From Aquimarina sp. (GTDB lineage Bacteria; Bacteroidota; Bacteroidia; Flavobacteriales; Flavobacteriaceae): a stretch of 9,742 nucleotides of DNA. The stretch spans positions 1 to 9,742 of the forward strand of contig NZVW01000089.1 of the NCBI GenBank assembly GCA_002697475.1, written 5' to 3'. The notes beneath the pieces were generated by a model that searched no databases, had not been told where the DNA came from, and worked only from the letters and a program-made list of their open reading frames with translations. This document shows, in pieces, positions 1 through 6,807 of the stretch (within the stretch, counting starts at the first letter, position 1; the number at the start of each line of letters is the position of its first letter). Made by a program: the position numbers and the translations under genes.

Positions 1-2229
1 TTAACCAGAAATATTATACAAACTACGGATATTGAAAAGTATTCTTCTTATAAAGCAAAAGTAGATACAATTCTGTCTACAATTAATAAGGTCACAGAAA
101 TTTCTGACGACACCTTACAGGTTAAAAAAATTGACAGTATCAGAGTACTTATTGATAATAAAAACGAAAATTTTAAAGAATTAGTTTCGATTTATCAACA
201 GCGCAAAGACAGAGACTTACAGCAAAACATTTTAGCAGAGTTAAAAAAGAATAGTCAGGATTATGGAAATTATCGGGATTATGATGATCGCTTTAAAAAT
301 TTAAGTGAAGGAGGAAAGAAATATCTTAAAACTTTACTAGAATGGTCTAAGGAGGATAATCAGCAAAGACTGACCAGCGAAACTTTAGACTCTGTTGCTA
401 AAAGATTTTATCAGGCGGTAGCGGAGATCGAGCAAAAGGAGAGAAAATATGAAAGAGAAATAGAAGCACGAGAGAATAAATTATTGAAAAATGATCAAAC
501 CCTAACCAAACAATTAAGAGAAATTCTTTCTTCTATAGAAGATAACGAGCGTAAAAAATACTACTCCAGACTTGAAGCGTCTAACGAGATTTTAAATAAA
601 ACATCTACTATTATATTAATAGTAGGAGCTATCAGTCTAATGATTGCAATCATCTTTTTGTATCTCATAACCAGAGATGTATCCAAAAGTCAGAAATACA
701 GAAATGAGCTGGAGAAAGAAAAAGCATACACGGAGTCGCTTTTAAAAACTAGAGAGTCATTAATCAATACCGTAACACACGATTTACGATCTCCATTAAA
801 TACTGTTATAGGCTATTCAGATCTTCTTGAGAGAACTACTCTGGACAACAAACAAAAGCACTATTTAGGCCACTTAAAGAAGTCTTCAGATTATATCCTA
901 CATTTGGTTAATGACTTACTTGATCTTTCTAAGCTTGAGGCAGGAAAAATGAGTGTTGAAGAACTTCCGTTCTCTCCAAAGAAACTGATTGAAAACACAA
1001 TAGATAGTGTTATACCCATAAATGATCAGAAAAATCTTGATGTAAAATTATTTATTGATAATAAACTCAATCATCAGTTTTTAAGTGATCCTTTTAGAAT
1101 TAAACAAGTACTTACTAATCTTTTAAATAATGCATACAAGTTTACAGACTCGGGGTCAATTATTGTAAGAGGAAGCATAAAAGAAAATGGAGTAAGAGAG
1201 AAAAGACTTATCATATCCGTTAGTGATACTGGTATTGGAATAACCGAAGAACAGCAACGTCATATTTTTGATGAATTTTCTCAGGGTGATAAAACCACAG
1301 AAAAACGATATGGAGGATTCGGACTTGGGCTTTCCATAACTAAAAAAATTGTTACCCTATTGAATGGTACAATTTCACTAGAAAGTCAAGTTAACGAAGG
1401 AAGTACATTTACACTAAATATTCCTGTTAAGAGGCACAGCTTTTCTGGTGAAGAAAACTCGGATACAGAAAATGACATTGTTATTCAAAGTTTAGAACAA
1501 ATTAAAATTCTAATCGTTGATGATGACCCCAGTCAGCTGGCCTTAACAAGCGAGGTCATTTCCTTAGCCGGAATCACTTATGACACCTCCAATAATGGTC
1601 TTGAAGCCTTGGAGCTATTAGCAAAAAACTCCTATGATCTTGTACTGACAGATATTCAAATGCCTAAAATGAACGGTTTTGAACTTATAGAAAAAGTAAA
1701 GGAAAATACAGATATTCCTTTTATTGCTCTATCCGGTAAAACAAACGCAACCAGTGAATTTTATAAACAGGCCGGCTTTTTTGGTAGTTTAAGAAAACCT
1801 TACACCCCTAAAGAGCTTTTAGATCTGGTTAGTGAGGTCCTAAGTGTCACTATTAAGACATCTACCGCAAATCAGGAATCGAATGAAGTTACAACAGAAG
1901 ATTATTCACTCGAAGACTTAAAGGTTTTTGCCCAAGGTGATTCTGACTCATTGTACGCGATTTTAGACACCTTTTATGAAGGAACAAAGGAAAACCTCAA
2001 TAGCCTAAAATTACATATCAAAGAAAATGATATTGATGCACTCAAAAGAATAGCACATAAGATGCTGCCTATGTTTAAACAAATTAAAGCTAAAAACATC
2101 ATTCCATTACTTACTAAACTTGAACATCCTGAGCAATTTGACCTTGAAGAAAAAACAATAATAAATTTAGCAGAAGAAAGTATTCATAAAATACAATCTC
2201 TCATGGATAAACTTAAAGTAAAGGGATAG
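1..2229 (+). CDS. Hybrid sensor histidine kinase with REC and C-terminal HPt domains (5' partial)
   Basis: The frame is open from base 1 and ends at TAG 2227-2229, giving 742 visible residues; the true start lies upstream. The TTG at 484 is an internal codon. In window codons: about 1-200 are a charged, mostly helical region without cysteines or a recognisable PAS domain, probably the extracytoplasmic sensor. A single membrane helix lies at 203-223 with no clear HAMP after it. HisKA follows with phospho-acceptor H260 (THDLRSPLNTV), then HATPase_c with N box NLLNNAYKF (373-381), DTGIGI (409-414) and GFGLGL (439-444). REC spans about 501-612 with acidic DDD at 507-509, phospho-acceptor D551 and K599. 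HPt spans about 635-735 with H686 (IAHKML). An N-terminal membrane helix is presumably cut off. All catalytic residues are present. The ligand is unknown. The adjacent convergent regulator is the likely relay partner (inference). Confidence 0.93.
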   Translation, partial: LTRNIIQTTDIEKYSSYKAKVDTILSTINKVTEISDDTLQVKKIDSIRVLIDNKNENFKELVSIYQQRKDRDLQQNILAELKKNSQDYGNYRDYDDRFKNLSEGGKKYLKTLLEWSKEDNQQRLTSETLDSVAKRFYQAVAEIEQKERKYEREIEARENKLLKNDQTLTKQLREILSSIEDNERKKYYSRLEASNEILNKTSTIILIVGAISLMIAIIFLYLITRDVSKSQKYRNELEKEKAYTESLLKTRESLINTVTHDLRSPLNTVIGYSDLLERTTLDNKQKHYLGHLKKSSDYILHLVNDLLDLSKLEAGKMSVEELPFSPKKLIENTIDSVIPINDQKNLDVKLFIDNKLNHQFLSDPFRIKQVLTNLLNNAYKFTDSGSIIVRGSIKENGVREKRLIISVSDTGIGITEEQQRHIFDEFSQGDKTTEKRYGGFGLGLSITKKIVTLLNGTISLESQVNEGSTFTLNIPVKRHSFSGEENSDTENDIVIQSLEQIKILIVDDDPSQLALTSEVISLAGITYDTSNNGLEALELLAKNSYDLVLTDIQMPKMNGFELIEKVKENTDIPFIALSGKTNATSEFYKQAGFFGSLRKPYTPKELLDLVSEVLSVTIKTSTANQESNEVTTEDYSLEDLKVFAQGDSDSLYAILDTFYEGTKENLNSLKLHIKENDIDALKRIAHKMLPMFKQIKAKNIIPLLTKLEHPEQFDLEEKTIINLAEESIHKIQSLMDKLKVKG

Positions 2230-2262
2230 ATTAAAGGCTAATATCGTATTGCTTTAATTTAT
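2226..2262. terminator. AT-rich stem-loop across both convergent stop codons (possible weak bidirectional terminator)
   Basis: Bases 2226-2236 pair with 2252-2262 as an 11-bp stem with one G-T wobble, and 2240-2243 can pair with 2247-2250 as an inner stem. The structure covers the TAG of the kinase gene and the TAA of the response regulator. It is poor in GC and has no good uridine tract, so it may only weakly stop transcription or protect the 3' ends. The pairing is seen directly; the function is inferred. Confidence 0.35.
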
Positions 2263-3589
2263 TATATAATGTCTTCCTATCTATAGAAAGCATTCTTGCT
2301 GCTTTTGCTTTATTACCATTTGCTTTTTCAAGTGCATCTAAAATTAATTCCTGTTCGTTTTGATTCTTAAATAAGCTATAGGTATTTTTTTCTATATTCT
2401 TAGCACGAATTACTTCTGTAGGCAATAAATCTATAGAGATCATATCCTTTTGACTTAAAAGAACAGATCTTTTAACAATATTCTTTAATTCCCTAAGATT
2501 TCCCGGCCATTCATACTTTTTAAATACTTCTAAAACTTCATCAGAAAATCCAACAACATTTTTATCTAATTCTTCATTTGATTGTTCAAGAAAATGGTTG
2601 GCAAAAAGCATTAAATCCTCAACCCTTTCTCTTAGCGGAGGGACCTGTATCGAAAACTCGTTTAATCTATGATACAAATCTTCTCTAAATCCTTCATTTT
2701 TAACAGCCACAGATAAATCTTCATTAGTTGCCGCTATAACTCTTATATCAACTTCTATTTCTTTATTGCTACCTACCGGCTTAATTCTTCTTTCTTGCAA
2801 AGCTCTAAGTAATTGTACTTGCAGTTCATAGCTTAGATTTCCTATTTCATCAAGGAATAAAGTACCTCCATTAGCCGCTTGAAAATGTCCTATTTTATCG
2901 TTTACAGCACCTGTAAAAGATCCTTTTATATGTCCAAAAAACTCGCTCGAGGCAATCTCTTTAGGTATTGCACCACAATCTACTGCAATAAAAGGTTTGC
3001 CACTTCTTTTACTTGACTTATGTATACTACTGGCTACATATTCTTTTCCGGTTCCACTATCTCCGATTATTAAGACAGACATAATGGTAGGTGCAACCAG
3101 AGATATATACTCATTTAGTTTCCTGGATGCATCACTGATACCTTTGACAAAAGAGTTTATTTTTTTCGGCTCTTCACTTTGAATATTCTTCTTTACCTCC
3201 TGAGTTGAAATTGACTTTGATGAATCACTTTGGGCTGCTATAGATTTTTCAATAGTTTCCAGTATGGTGTCTGGATTAAAAGGTTTTGAGACGTAATCAA
3301 AAGCTCCTTGCTTTATGGCATTAACAGCCATATTTATTTCTGCGTAGCCAGTCATTATGATCACGGCAGTATCTTTCTTTTTAGAAAAAATTTCACTTAA
3401 TAATGATATCCCATCACAATCCGGAAGACGGACATCTGTTAATACAACATCAAAATCATTATCCTTTATTCTGTTAGTTGCTTCACTACCTGAAAATGCA
3501 GTTAAAACCTCATAACCCTTCTTTTGAAGAAATGTTTTAAGCATTGTACAAAAAGCAACATCATCCTCTACTATGAGAATCTTCGTCAT
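2231..3589 (-). CDS. NtrC-family sigma-54-dependent response regulator
   Basis: This 452-residue protein is a complete NtrC-type activator. The receiver domain (1-118) has acidic D9/D10, phospho-acceptor D52 (LTDVRLPD), T80 and K102. The AAA+ sigma-54 interaction domain (about 147-375) has Walker A GDSGTGKE (176-183), the sigma-54 contact loop as GSFTGA (223-228, a variant of GAFTGA), Walker B LFLDEIG (244-250), sensor I ATN (287-289), likely arginine fingers R302 and R308, and WPGNLREL (361-368). A Fis-type helix-turn-helix ends the protein (about 410-452). When phosphorylated it should oligomerise, hydrolyse ATP and open sigma-54 promoters. Start is ATG 3589; the AT-rich leader 3590-3659 has no strong promoter match (only TATATTTA at 3617-3610). 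It converges tail to tail with the hybrid kinase, its probable phospho-donor. I saw no GG-N10-GC sigma-54 promoter in the window's gaps, so its targets are probably elsewhere. Confidence 0.95.
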   Translation of the reverse strand: MTKILIVEDDVAFCTMLKTFLQKKGYEVLTAFSGSEATNRIKDNDFDVVLTDVRLPDCDGISLLSEIFSKKKDTAVIIMTGYAEINMAVNAIKQGAFDYVSKPFNPDTILETIEKSIAAQSDSSKSISTQEVKKNIQSEEPKKINSFVKGISDASRKLNEYISLVAPTIMSVLIIGDSGTGKEYVASSIHKSSKRSGKPFIAVDCGAIPKEIASSEFFGHIKGSFTGAVNDKIGHFQAANGGTLFLDEIGNLSYELQVQLLRALQERRIKPVGSNKEIEVDIRVIAATNEDLSVAVKNEGFREDLYHRLNEFSIQVPPLRERVEDLMLFANHFLEQSNEELDKNVVGFSDEVLEVFKKYEWPGNLRELKNIVKRSVLLSQKDMISIDLLPTEVIRAKNIEKNTYSLFKNQNEQELILDALEKANGNKAKAARMLSIDRKTLYNKLKQYDISL

Positions 3590-3659
3590 AATTTATTTTT
3601 CTAAAAGACTAAATATAAAATTAAACATTTTAATCTATTATCATGGAGTATAAAACATA

Positions 3660-3691
3660 AAAAAGAGACCCTTGGGATTGGGTCTCTTTTT
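3660..3691 (-). terminator. Intrinsic terminator of the PepSY-like gene
   Basis: A perfect 12-bp inverted repeat (AAAAAGAGACCC at 3660-3671 with GGGTCTCTTTTT at 3680-3691) encloses an 8-base loop. On the minus strand the GC-rich core is followed by a run of T, the classic Rho-independent form. It lies about 60 bases past the stop of the small secreted-protein gene and before the response-regulator gene, so it should separate the two transcripts. The A/T arms make it symmetrical, but no rightward gene ends here. Confidence 0.88.
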
Positions 3692-3752
3692 AGCACTAAA
3701 CAACTTTATATCGCCTTTGGTTGCAAAACGATATCCTTTTCTACCCCTAGAT

Positions 3753-4082
3753 TTAAGATTTGTCGTTTGGCTTTATCCATTCGCCATTAGCGCTTGCAAA
3801 TACAACTTTCGTGTAGTTATCCTTTCCTTTAAGGATAATTTTATATGTATTATCTTTAGCAATAAATGCTTTATAAATACGTAATTTTTCAAAATCTTTA
3901 GCTGCTGCATCTTGTACTGCCATTGGCAGTTCTACAATCTCAATCTCAGCAAACTCTTGCAATTCATATTCGTAAGATTTGAAATCTATAACATCAAATT
4001 CAGCAATCTCATCCTGAGCATACATTTCTGGAGCTAAAAAACCTCCAAAACCTATAATCGCAATTAACGCTATTTTTTTCAT
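3753..4082 (-). CDS. Small secreted PepSY-like protein
   Basis: The 109-residue product begins with a signal peptide: lysines at 2-3, a hydrophobic stretch to about 17, and likely signal peptidase I cleavage after A22 (MYA|QDE). There is no lipobox cysteine. The mature protein has an acidic segment (24-50) and then a region resembling the PepSY-like/BLIP-type fold common in Bacteroidota: ELPMAVQDA (51-59), an aromatic and charged helix, a beta strand around NTYKIILKGK (78-87), and a closing strand with the typical FxxxGEWI pattern (95-103). Such proteins are small periplasmic or surface proteins of poorly known role. It is transcribed alone: 189 bases separate it from arfB upstream and a strong terminator follows. 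Start ATG 4082 places the signal peptide correctly. The family call is by pattern and is moderately sure; that it is a real secreted protein is surer. Confidence 0.82.
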   Translation of the reverse strand: MKKIALIAIIGFGGFLAPEMYAQDEIAEFDVIDFKSYEYELQEFAEIEIVELPMAVQDAAAKDFEKLRIYKAFIAKDNTYKIILKGKDNYTKVVFASANGEWIKPNDKS

Positions 4083-4223
4083 GGCTAATTCAAATCATAT
4101 AATGAACCATTAAGAGTAAAGTAATAATCGTTCCAAAATGGGAATACTTTAAAAAAAAACACAAAAAACTGATTTTTAGATGTTTATAACGAAGATATTT
4201 TCAGGATAACGCTAAAATTTAAC

Positions 4224-4259
4224 GTGGATTCCACACAGTGGTGTGGATATTTTACACAC
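4224..4259. repeat. Nested inverted repeats downstream of arfB
   Basis: TCCACAC (4230-4236) and GTGTGGA (4241-4247) form a 7-bp stem with an AGTG loop. GTGGA (4224-4228) can instead pair with TCCAC (4230-4234), and TGTG (4242-4245) with CACA (4256-4259), so the stems exclude each other. It lies 24 bases beyond the arfB stop, where a terminator for the operon would be expected, but there is no strong T tract on the minus strand. It could be a weak terminator or a protein-binding site between the operon end and the PepSY-like gene. The rest of the 189-base gap (4083-4271) shows only AT-rich sequence. Confidence 0.4.
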
Positions 4260-4271
4260 ATTTCTAAACGA

Positions 4272-4673
4272 TCAATCCAAAGGATTTCTCCTGCTCGCTT
4301 TCTTTTCAGCCTGTTTCTTTTTGTTATCCAGCCTCTTTTGGATAGATTGTCTATTGGGTCTGGTCTTTTTTCGGGGAGTACTCTTCTTTAGGTTTATTTT
4401 AAGGAGCTCAATAAAACGTTGAATAACCGTTTCTTTATTTTTATGCTGGCTTCTACTTTCATCACATTTTAGAACAAGTATGCCATCCTTGGAGAGGTAA
4501 TTAGTTAATTTTTCCTGAAGGATCAGTTTATTCTCTTCAGAAATATTACTGGTATTTTTAAGATCAAAATAAAGTTCTGCCTTAGAAGACACTTTATTGA
4601 CGTTCTGGCCACCGGGGCCAGAACTTCTAACAAATTTAAACTCTATCTCTTTTAATAGTTCTTCTATCTTCAC
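4272..4673 (-). CDS. arfB: Alternative ribosome-rescue factor ArfB (GGQ-domain peptidyl-tRNA hydrolase)
   Basis: ArfB enters the A site of ribosomes stalled at the 3' end of broken mRNA and hydrolyses the peptidyl-tRNA. The 133-residue length fits the family (about 140). The catalytic loop SSGPGGQNVNK spans 17-27 with GGQ at 21-23. The compact GGQ domain is followed, from about residue 95, by a strongly basic tail (KKSTPRKKTRP and on to ASRRNPLD) that in this family lies in the empty mRNA channel. There is no stop-codon-recognition domain, so it is not a class I release factor. The start is GTG (4673-4671), overlapping the TGA of the DUF4301 gene as GTGA; no closer ATG precedes the GGQ motif. 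It is the last gene of the operon. Its presence with vitamin genes looks like operon hitch-hiking rather than a shared pathway (inference). Confidence 0.95.
   Translation of the reverse strand: MKIEELLKEIEFKFVRSSGPGGQNVNKVSSKAELYFDLKNTSNISEENKLILQEKLTNYLSKDGILVLKCDESRSQHKNKETVIQRFIELLKINLKKSTPRKKTRPNRQSIQKRLDNKKKQAEKKASRRNPLD
4670..4673 (-). promoter_or_regulatory. GTGA stop/start overlap, DUF4301 gene to arfB
   Basis: On the minus strand the bases read GTGA: GTG starts arfB and TGA ends the DUF4301 gene. No Shine-Dalgarno-like sequence precedes it. The overlap fixes the arfB start and suggests termination-reinitiation coupling. Confidence 0.75.
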
Positions 4674-6238
4674 GAAAACAGTTTTACCTGATGGGCTGAT
4701 TTAAGTAAATCATTAACAGACTTTACAGGGTTAAAGGTTGTCAATGGAACTTCAACAAATACACTGATCCAATTAGCCATAGCTCCGTTCCATAATCCTG
4801 GTAATTCTAATGCCTTCAGAGCTTTTCCGTCCAATGTCTTTTTTGTAATGAAACCTGAATCCGGATCAACAAAGTTCAACAGGTTAAACTTCTTTCCTTT
4901 ATAATCCCTAACTCCACATACCAGATCCACAGGGTTAAAATGTGTAGAGCTGTCTAGGATATCCTTCTGGCGTTTATCTGATTTATCGATTTGAGGTGCT
5001 TCAATAATCTGCAATGTTAAACGGCCATTATCCTTTTTGATCCAGAAAGGGCCTCCTCCTGGTTCTCCTTCGTTAATTACCATACCACAAACCCGTATTG
5101 GTCTATGCATTGCTTCTCTTAGAAACTCCAATTTGTACTTTTCAGAAAACTTATCAAAATCAAGTGGTAATCTAACATTAAGTTGGTTTACCAGGAATTT
5201 CTTTATATCTTTTAATTCTGCTTCTGTTGGTGTTTTTTTGTCTAAGGAATTCAATATTCTAAACACCTCATCCTGAATCTCAATCAGCTTACCAGCAAGC
5301 ACTTTCTTATAGGACGATAACTCGTCCTGATATTTTCTTACAACAACGTTGTCAATATTCTTGATATAAATAATATCTGCATCAAGATCATTTAAGTTTT
5401 CAATCAATGCTCCGTGACCTCCTGGTCTGAAAAGTAGCGAGCCATCTTCTAACCTGAATGGCTCATTATCTTCAGTTACTGCAATAGTATCTGTTTCTGG
5501 CTTTTGAAAAGAATAAGAAATATCGAAAGTTGTATTGGTCTTCTCTTCAACTTCCTTTTCAATACGCTCAAACTCCCCTTTAAAAGCTTCTAAGTGTTCC
5601 TGAGATATCGTAAAATGTAGTCTGGAATGATCTTTAACATCTTTATTATATCCTGCAGCTTCATAAAGATGTTCTTCAAAAGATGTAGCAATACTATCCA
5701 GTGTATATTTATGAAATGGCAACAAACCTTTTGGAAAAGCCCCGTAATTTAATCCCTTTTCCTTCAACATCATCTCTACAAAAATATAGAGTTGTTTTCC
5801 TTCAGAAAGACTCTCAAAATTAGGATATGCCTCTTTTACCTTTTCCATCACCATATCATAAAACGGAAATTTCTCAAGACCAATCAAAAACAACCGAATA
5901 GCATCAGCTTTCTCGTGGTTTGTGTAAGAATTAAGACTCTCTTTTTCGTAATGATAATTATCCAAAAACCTAAACAGTTCTTTAAACATCCGTGTTGCAG
6001 CACCGGATGCCGGAACAAATTTTAATGTCTCTAATGTTTCAAGTCTGCTGTCGTATAATTTTGATAATTCTGACTGATAATGTTCACTAAGTTTAGATAT
6101 CCCATTACCAATGGTAGCCGCATTGCGTAAGGATACAAAAGGAATTTCATTTTTAAAAATCTCTATTTGTGATAATACTTTATCAATCGTAAGCCCTTTT
6201 GATTTAATAAGTTTGATGTCTTTGTCTGATATATTCAC
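4670..6238 (-). CDS. DUF4301 family protein, possible divergent nucleotidyltransferase
   Basis: The 522-residue length and the signature FVPASGAATRMFK (74-86) match DUF4301, a family of unknown function mainly from Bacteroidota. No signal peptide or membrane helix is visible, so it is likely cytoplasmic. Several motifs lie in the same order as in UDPGP-type pyrophosphorylases (GT-A nucleotidyltransferases): the GAATRM segment resembles the N-terminal GxGTRM nucleotide loop, RPGGHGAL (271-278) resembles PxGHGD, YIKNIDNV (291-298) resembles the VxNxDNL metal-site strand, and FNPVKSVNDLL (502-512) resembles the C-terminal FxPVKxxxDLL. Other conserved-looking patches are NEGEPGGGPFW (389-399) and LWNGAMANW (482-490). 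Start is GTG 6238-6236, within the TGA of the NadR-type kinase gene; it ends in a 4-base overlap with arfB. The DUF4301 call is firm. The enzyme class is my inference, and the substrate is unknown. Confidence 0.88.
   Translation of the reverse strand: MNISDKDIKLIKSKGLTIDKVLSQIEIFKNEIPFVSLRNAATIGNGISKLSEHYQSELSKLYDSRLETLETLKFVPASGAATRMFKELFRFLDNYHYEKESLNSYTNHEKADAIRLFLIGLEKFPFYDMVMEKVKEAYPNFESLSEGKQLYIFVEMMLKEKGLNYGAFPKGLLPFHKYTLDSIATSFEEHLYEAAGYNKDVKDHSRLHFTISQEHLEAFKGEFERIEKEVEEKTNTTFDISYSFQKPETDTIAVTEDNEPFRLEDGSLLFRPGGHGALIENLNDLDADIIYIKNIDNVVVRKYQDELSSYKKVLAGKLIEIQDEVFRILNSLDKKTPTEAELKDIKKFLVNQLNVRLPLDFDKFSEKYKLEFLREAMHRPIRVCGMVINEGEPGGGPFWIKKDNGRLTLQIIEAPQIDKSDKRQKDILDSSTHFNPVDLVCGVRDYKGKKFNLLNFVDPDSGFITKKTLDGKALKALELPGLWNGAMANWISVFVEVPLTTFNPVKSVNDLLKSAHQVKLFS
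6235..6238 (-). promoter_or_regulatory. GTGA stop/start overlap, NadR-type kinase gene to DUF4301 gene
   Basis: The minus strand reads GTGA, with GTG as the DUF4301 start and TGA ending the kinase gene, the same arrangement as at 4670-4673. No Shine-Dalgarno-like sequence is seen, so translation is probably coupled to the kinase gene. Confidence 0.75.
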
Positions 6239-6807
6239 TTTAATTTTGTTTTTATAAGTTGGTCAATTGCATTTATTGCACTGGACCATCGTTCTTTATA
6301 ATTTCCCCCTATTTGAACAAATGGTAAGTCATATTCTATAAGTGTATCCCTAAAAACACTGAAAACAGATTCCCTTTCATCTGGTTTATCTCTTAAATCA
6401 TCTGCTACCCAAGGTATGTCAGTGTTCATTAAAAGATACAAATGATATTTGTTTTGCAATGCAAATTTATATATTTCCTCAGGAACTCTCCCATTATAAT
6501 AGATCTCCGAATATACTTTTAACTCCAGAAGATTAGTATCGCAAATCAAAATTTGATTTGCTTTATTTGTTAAAGCATTCTCTAACTTCATTTGACCAGT
6601 AGCAATGGGGATTAAATCCTCGTATACACAAACTTCTTTCGAATTATCCCACTTTTTCTGCAAATACTCTCTCATGTATTCTGGCACCCAGGAAGTTTTA
6701 TAATGTGCAGCCAGTTTTTTTGCCAAAGTCGTTTTACCCGTTGACTCCGGGCCAAAAAGTACAATTTTTAAACACCTACTGCTCTTTTGTTCCAGATTTT
6801 TTTCCAT
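6235..6807 (-). CDS. NadR-type nucleoside kinase (stand-alone AAA_28 ATPase domain)
   Basis: The chosen start is ATG 6807, giving 190 residues. A frame extending to 6927 only adds sequence that lies within pnuC and is not family-like. The protein matches the C-terminal ribosylnicotinamide kinase domain of NadR: P-loop GPESTGKT (19-26), WVPEYMREY (40-48), Walker B-like strand ILICDTN (86-92) and the characteristic TDIPWVADDLRD (129-140). Both the HTH and the NMN adenylyltransferase domains of full NadR (about 410 residues in enterobacteria) are missing, so it would stop at the phosphorylated nucleoside. The expected role is to phosphorylate nicotinamide riboside brought in by PnuC, trapping it as NMN. 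A thiamine-type substrate is possible given the thiamine-binding protein two genes upstream. The gene overlaps pnuC by 40 bases and touches the DUF4301 gene as GTGA. The domain call is firm; the substrate is not. Confidence 0.88.
   Translation of the reverse strand: MEKNLEQKSSRCLKIVLFGPESTGKTTLAKKLAAHYKTSWVPEYMREYLQKKWDNSKEVCVYEDLIPIATGQMKLENALTNKANQILICDTNLLELKVYSEIYYNGRVPEEIYKFALQNKYHLYLLMNTDIPWVADDLRDKPDERESVFSVFRDTLIEYDLPFVQIGGNYKERWSSAINAIDQLIKTKLK

Noticed and set aside
484..2229. Kinase gene starting at the TTG at 484
   Set aside because: The same frame is open back to base 1 and encodes a continuous helical region; the gene is simply cut by the window edge.
3708..3734. Inverted repeat ATATCG/CGATAT between the PepSY-like stop and its terminator
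   Set aside because: A six-base AT-rich stem with a 15-base loop is too weak to assign a role beside the strong terminator.
4131..4144. Imperfect palindrome TTCCAAAATGGGAA as an operator of the PepSY-like gene
   Set aside because: Only four bases at each end pair perfectly, and such matches arise often by chance in AT-rich gaps.
3590..4271. Sigma-54 promoter (GG-N10-GC) for the local regulator
   Set aside because: I scanned the gaps on the coding strands and found no correctly spaced GG and GC pair; near cases had spacing of 8 or 9, or lacked the GC.
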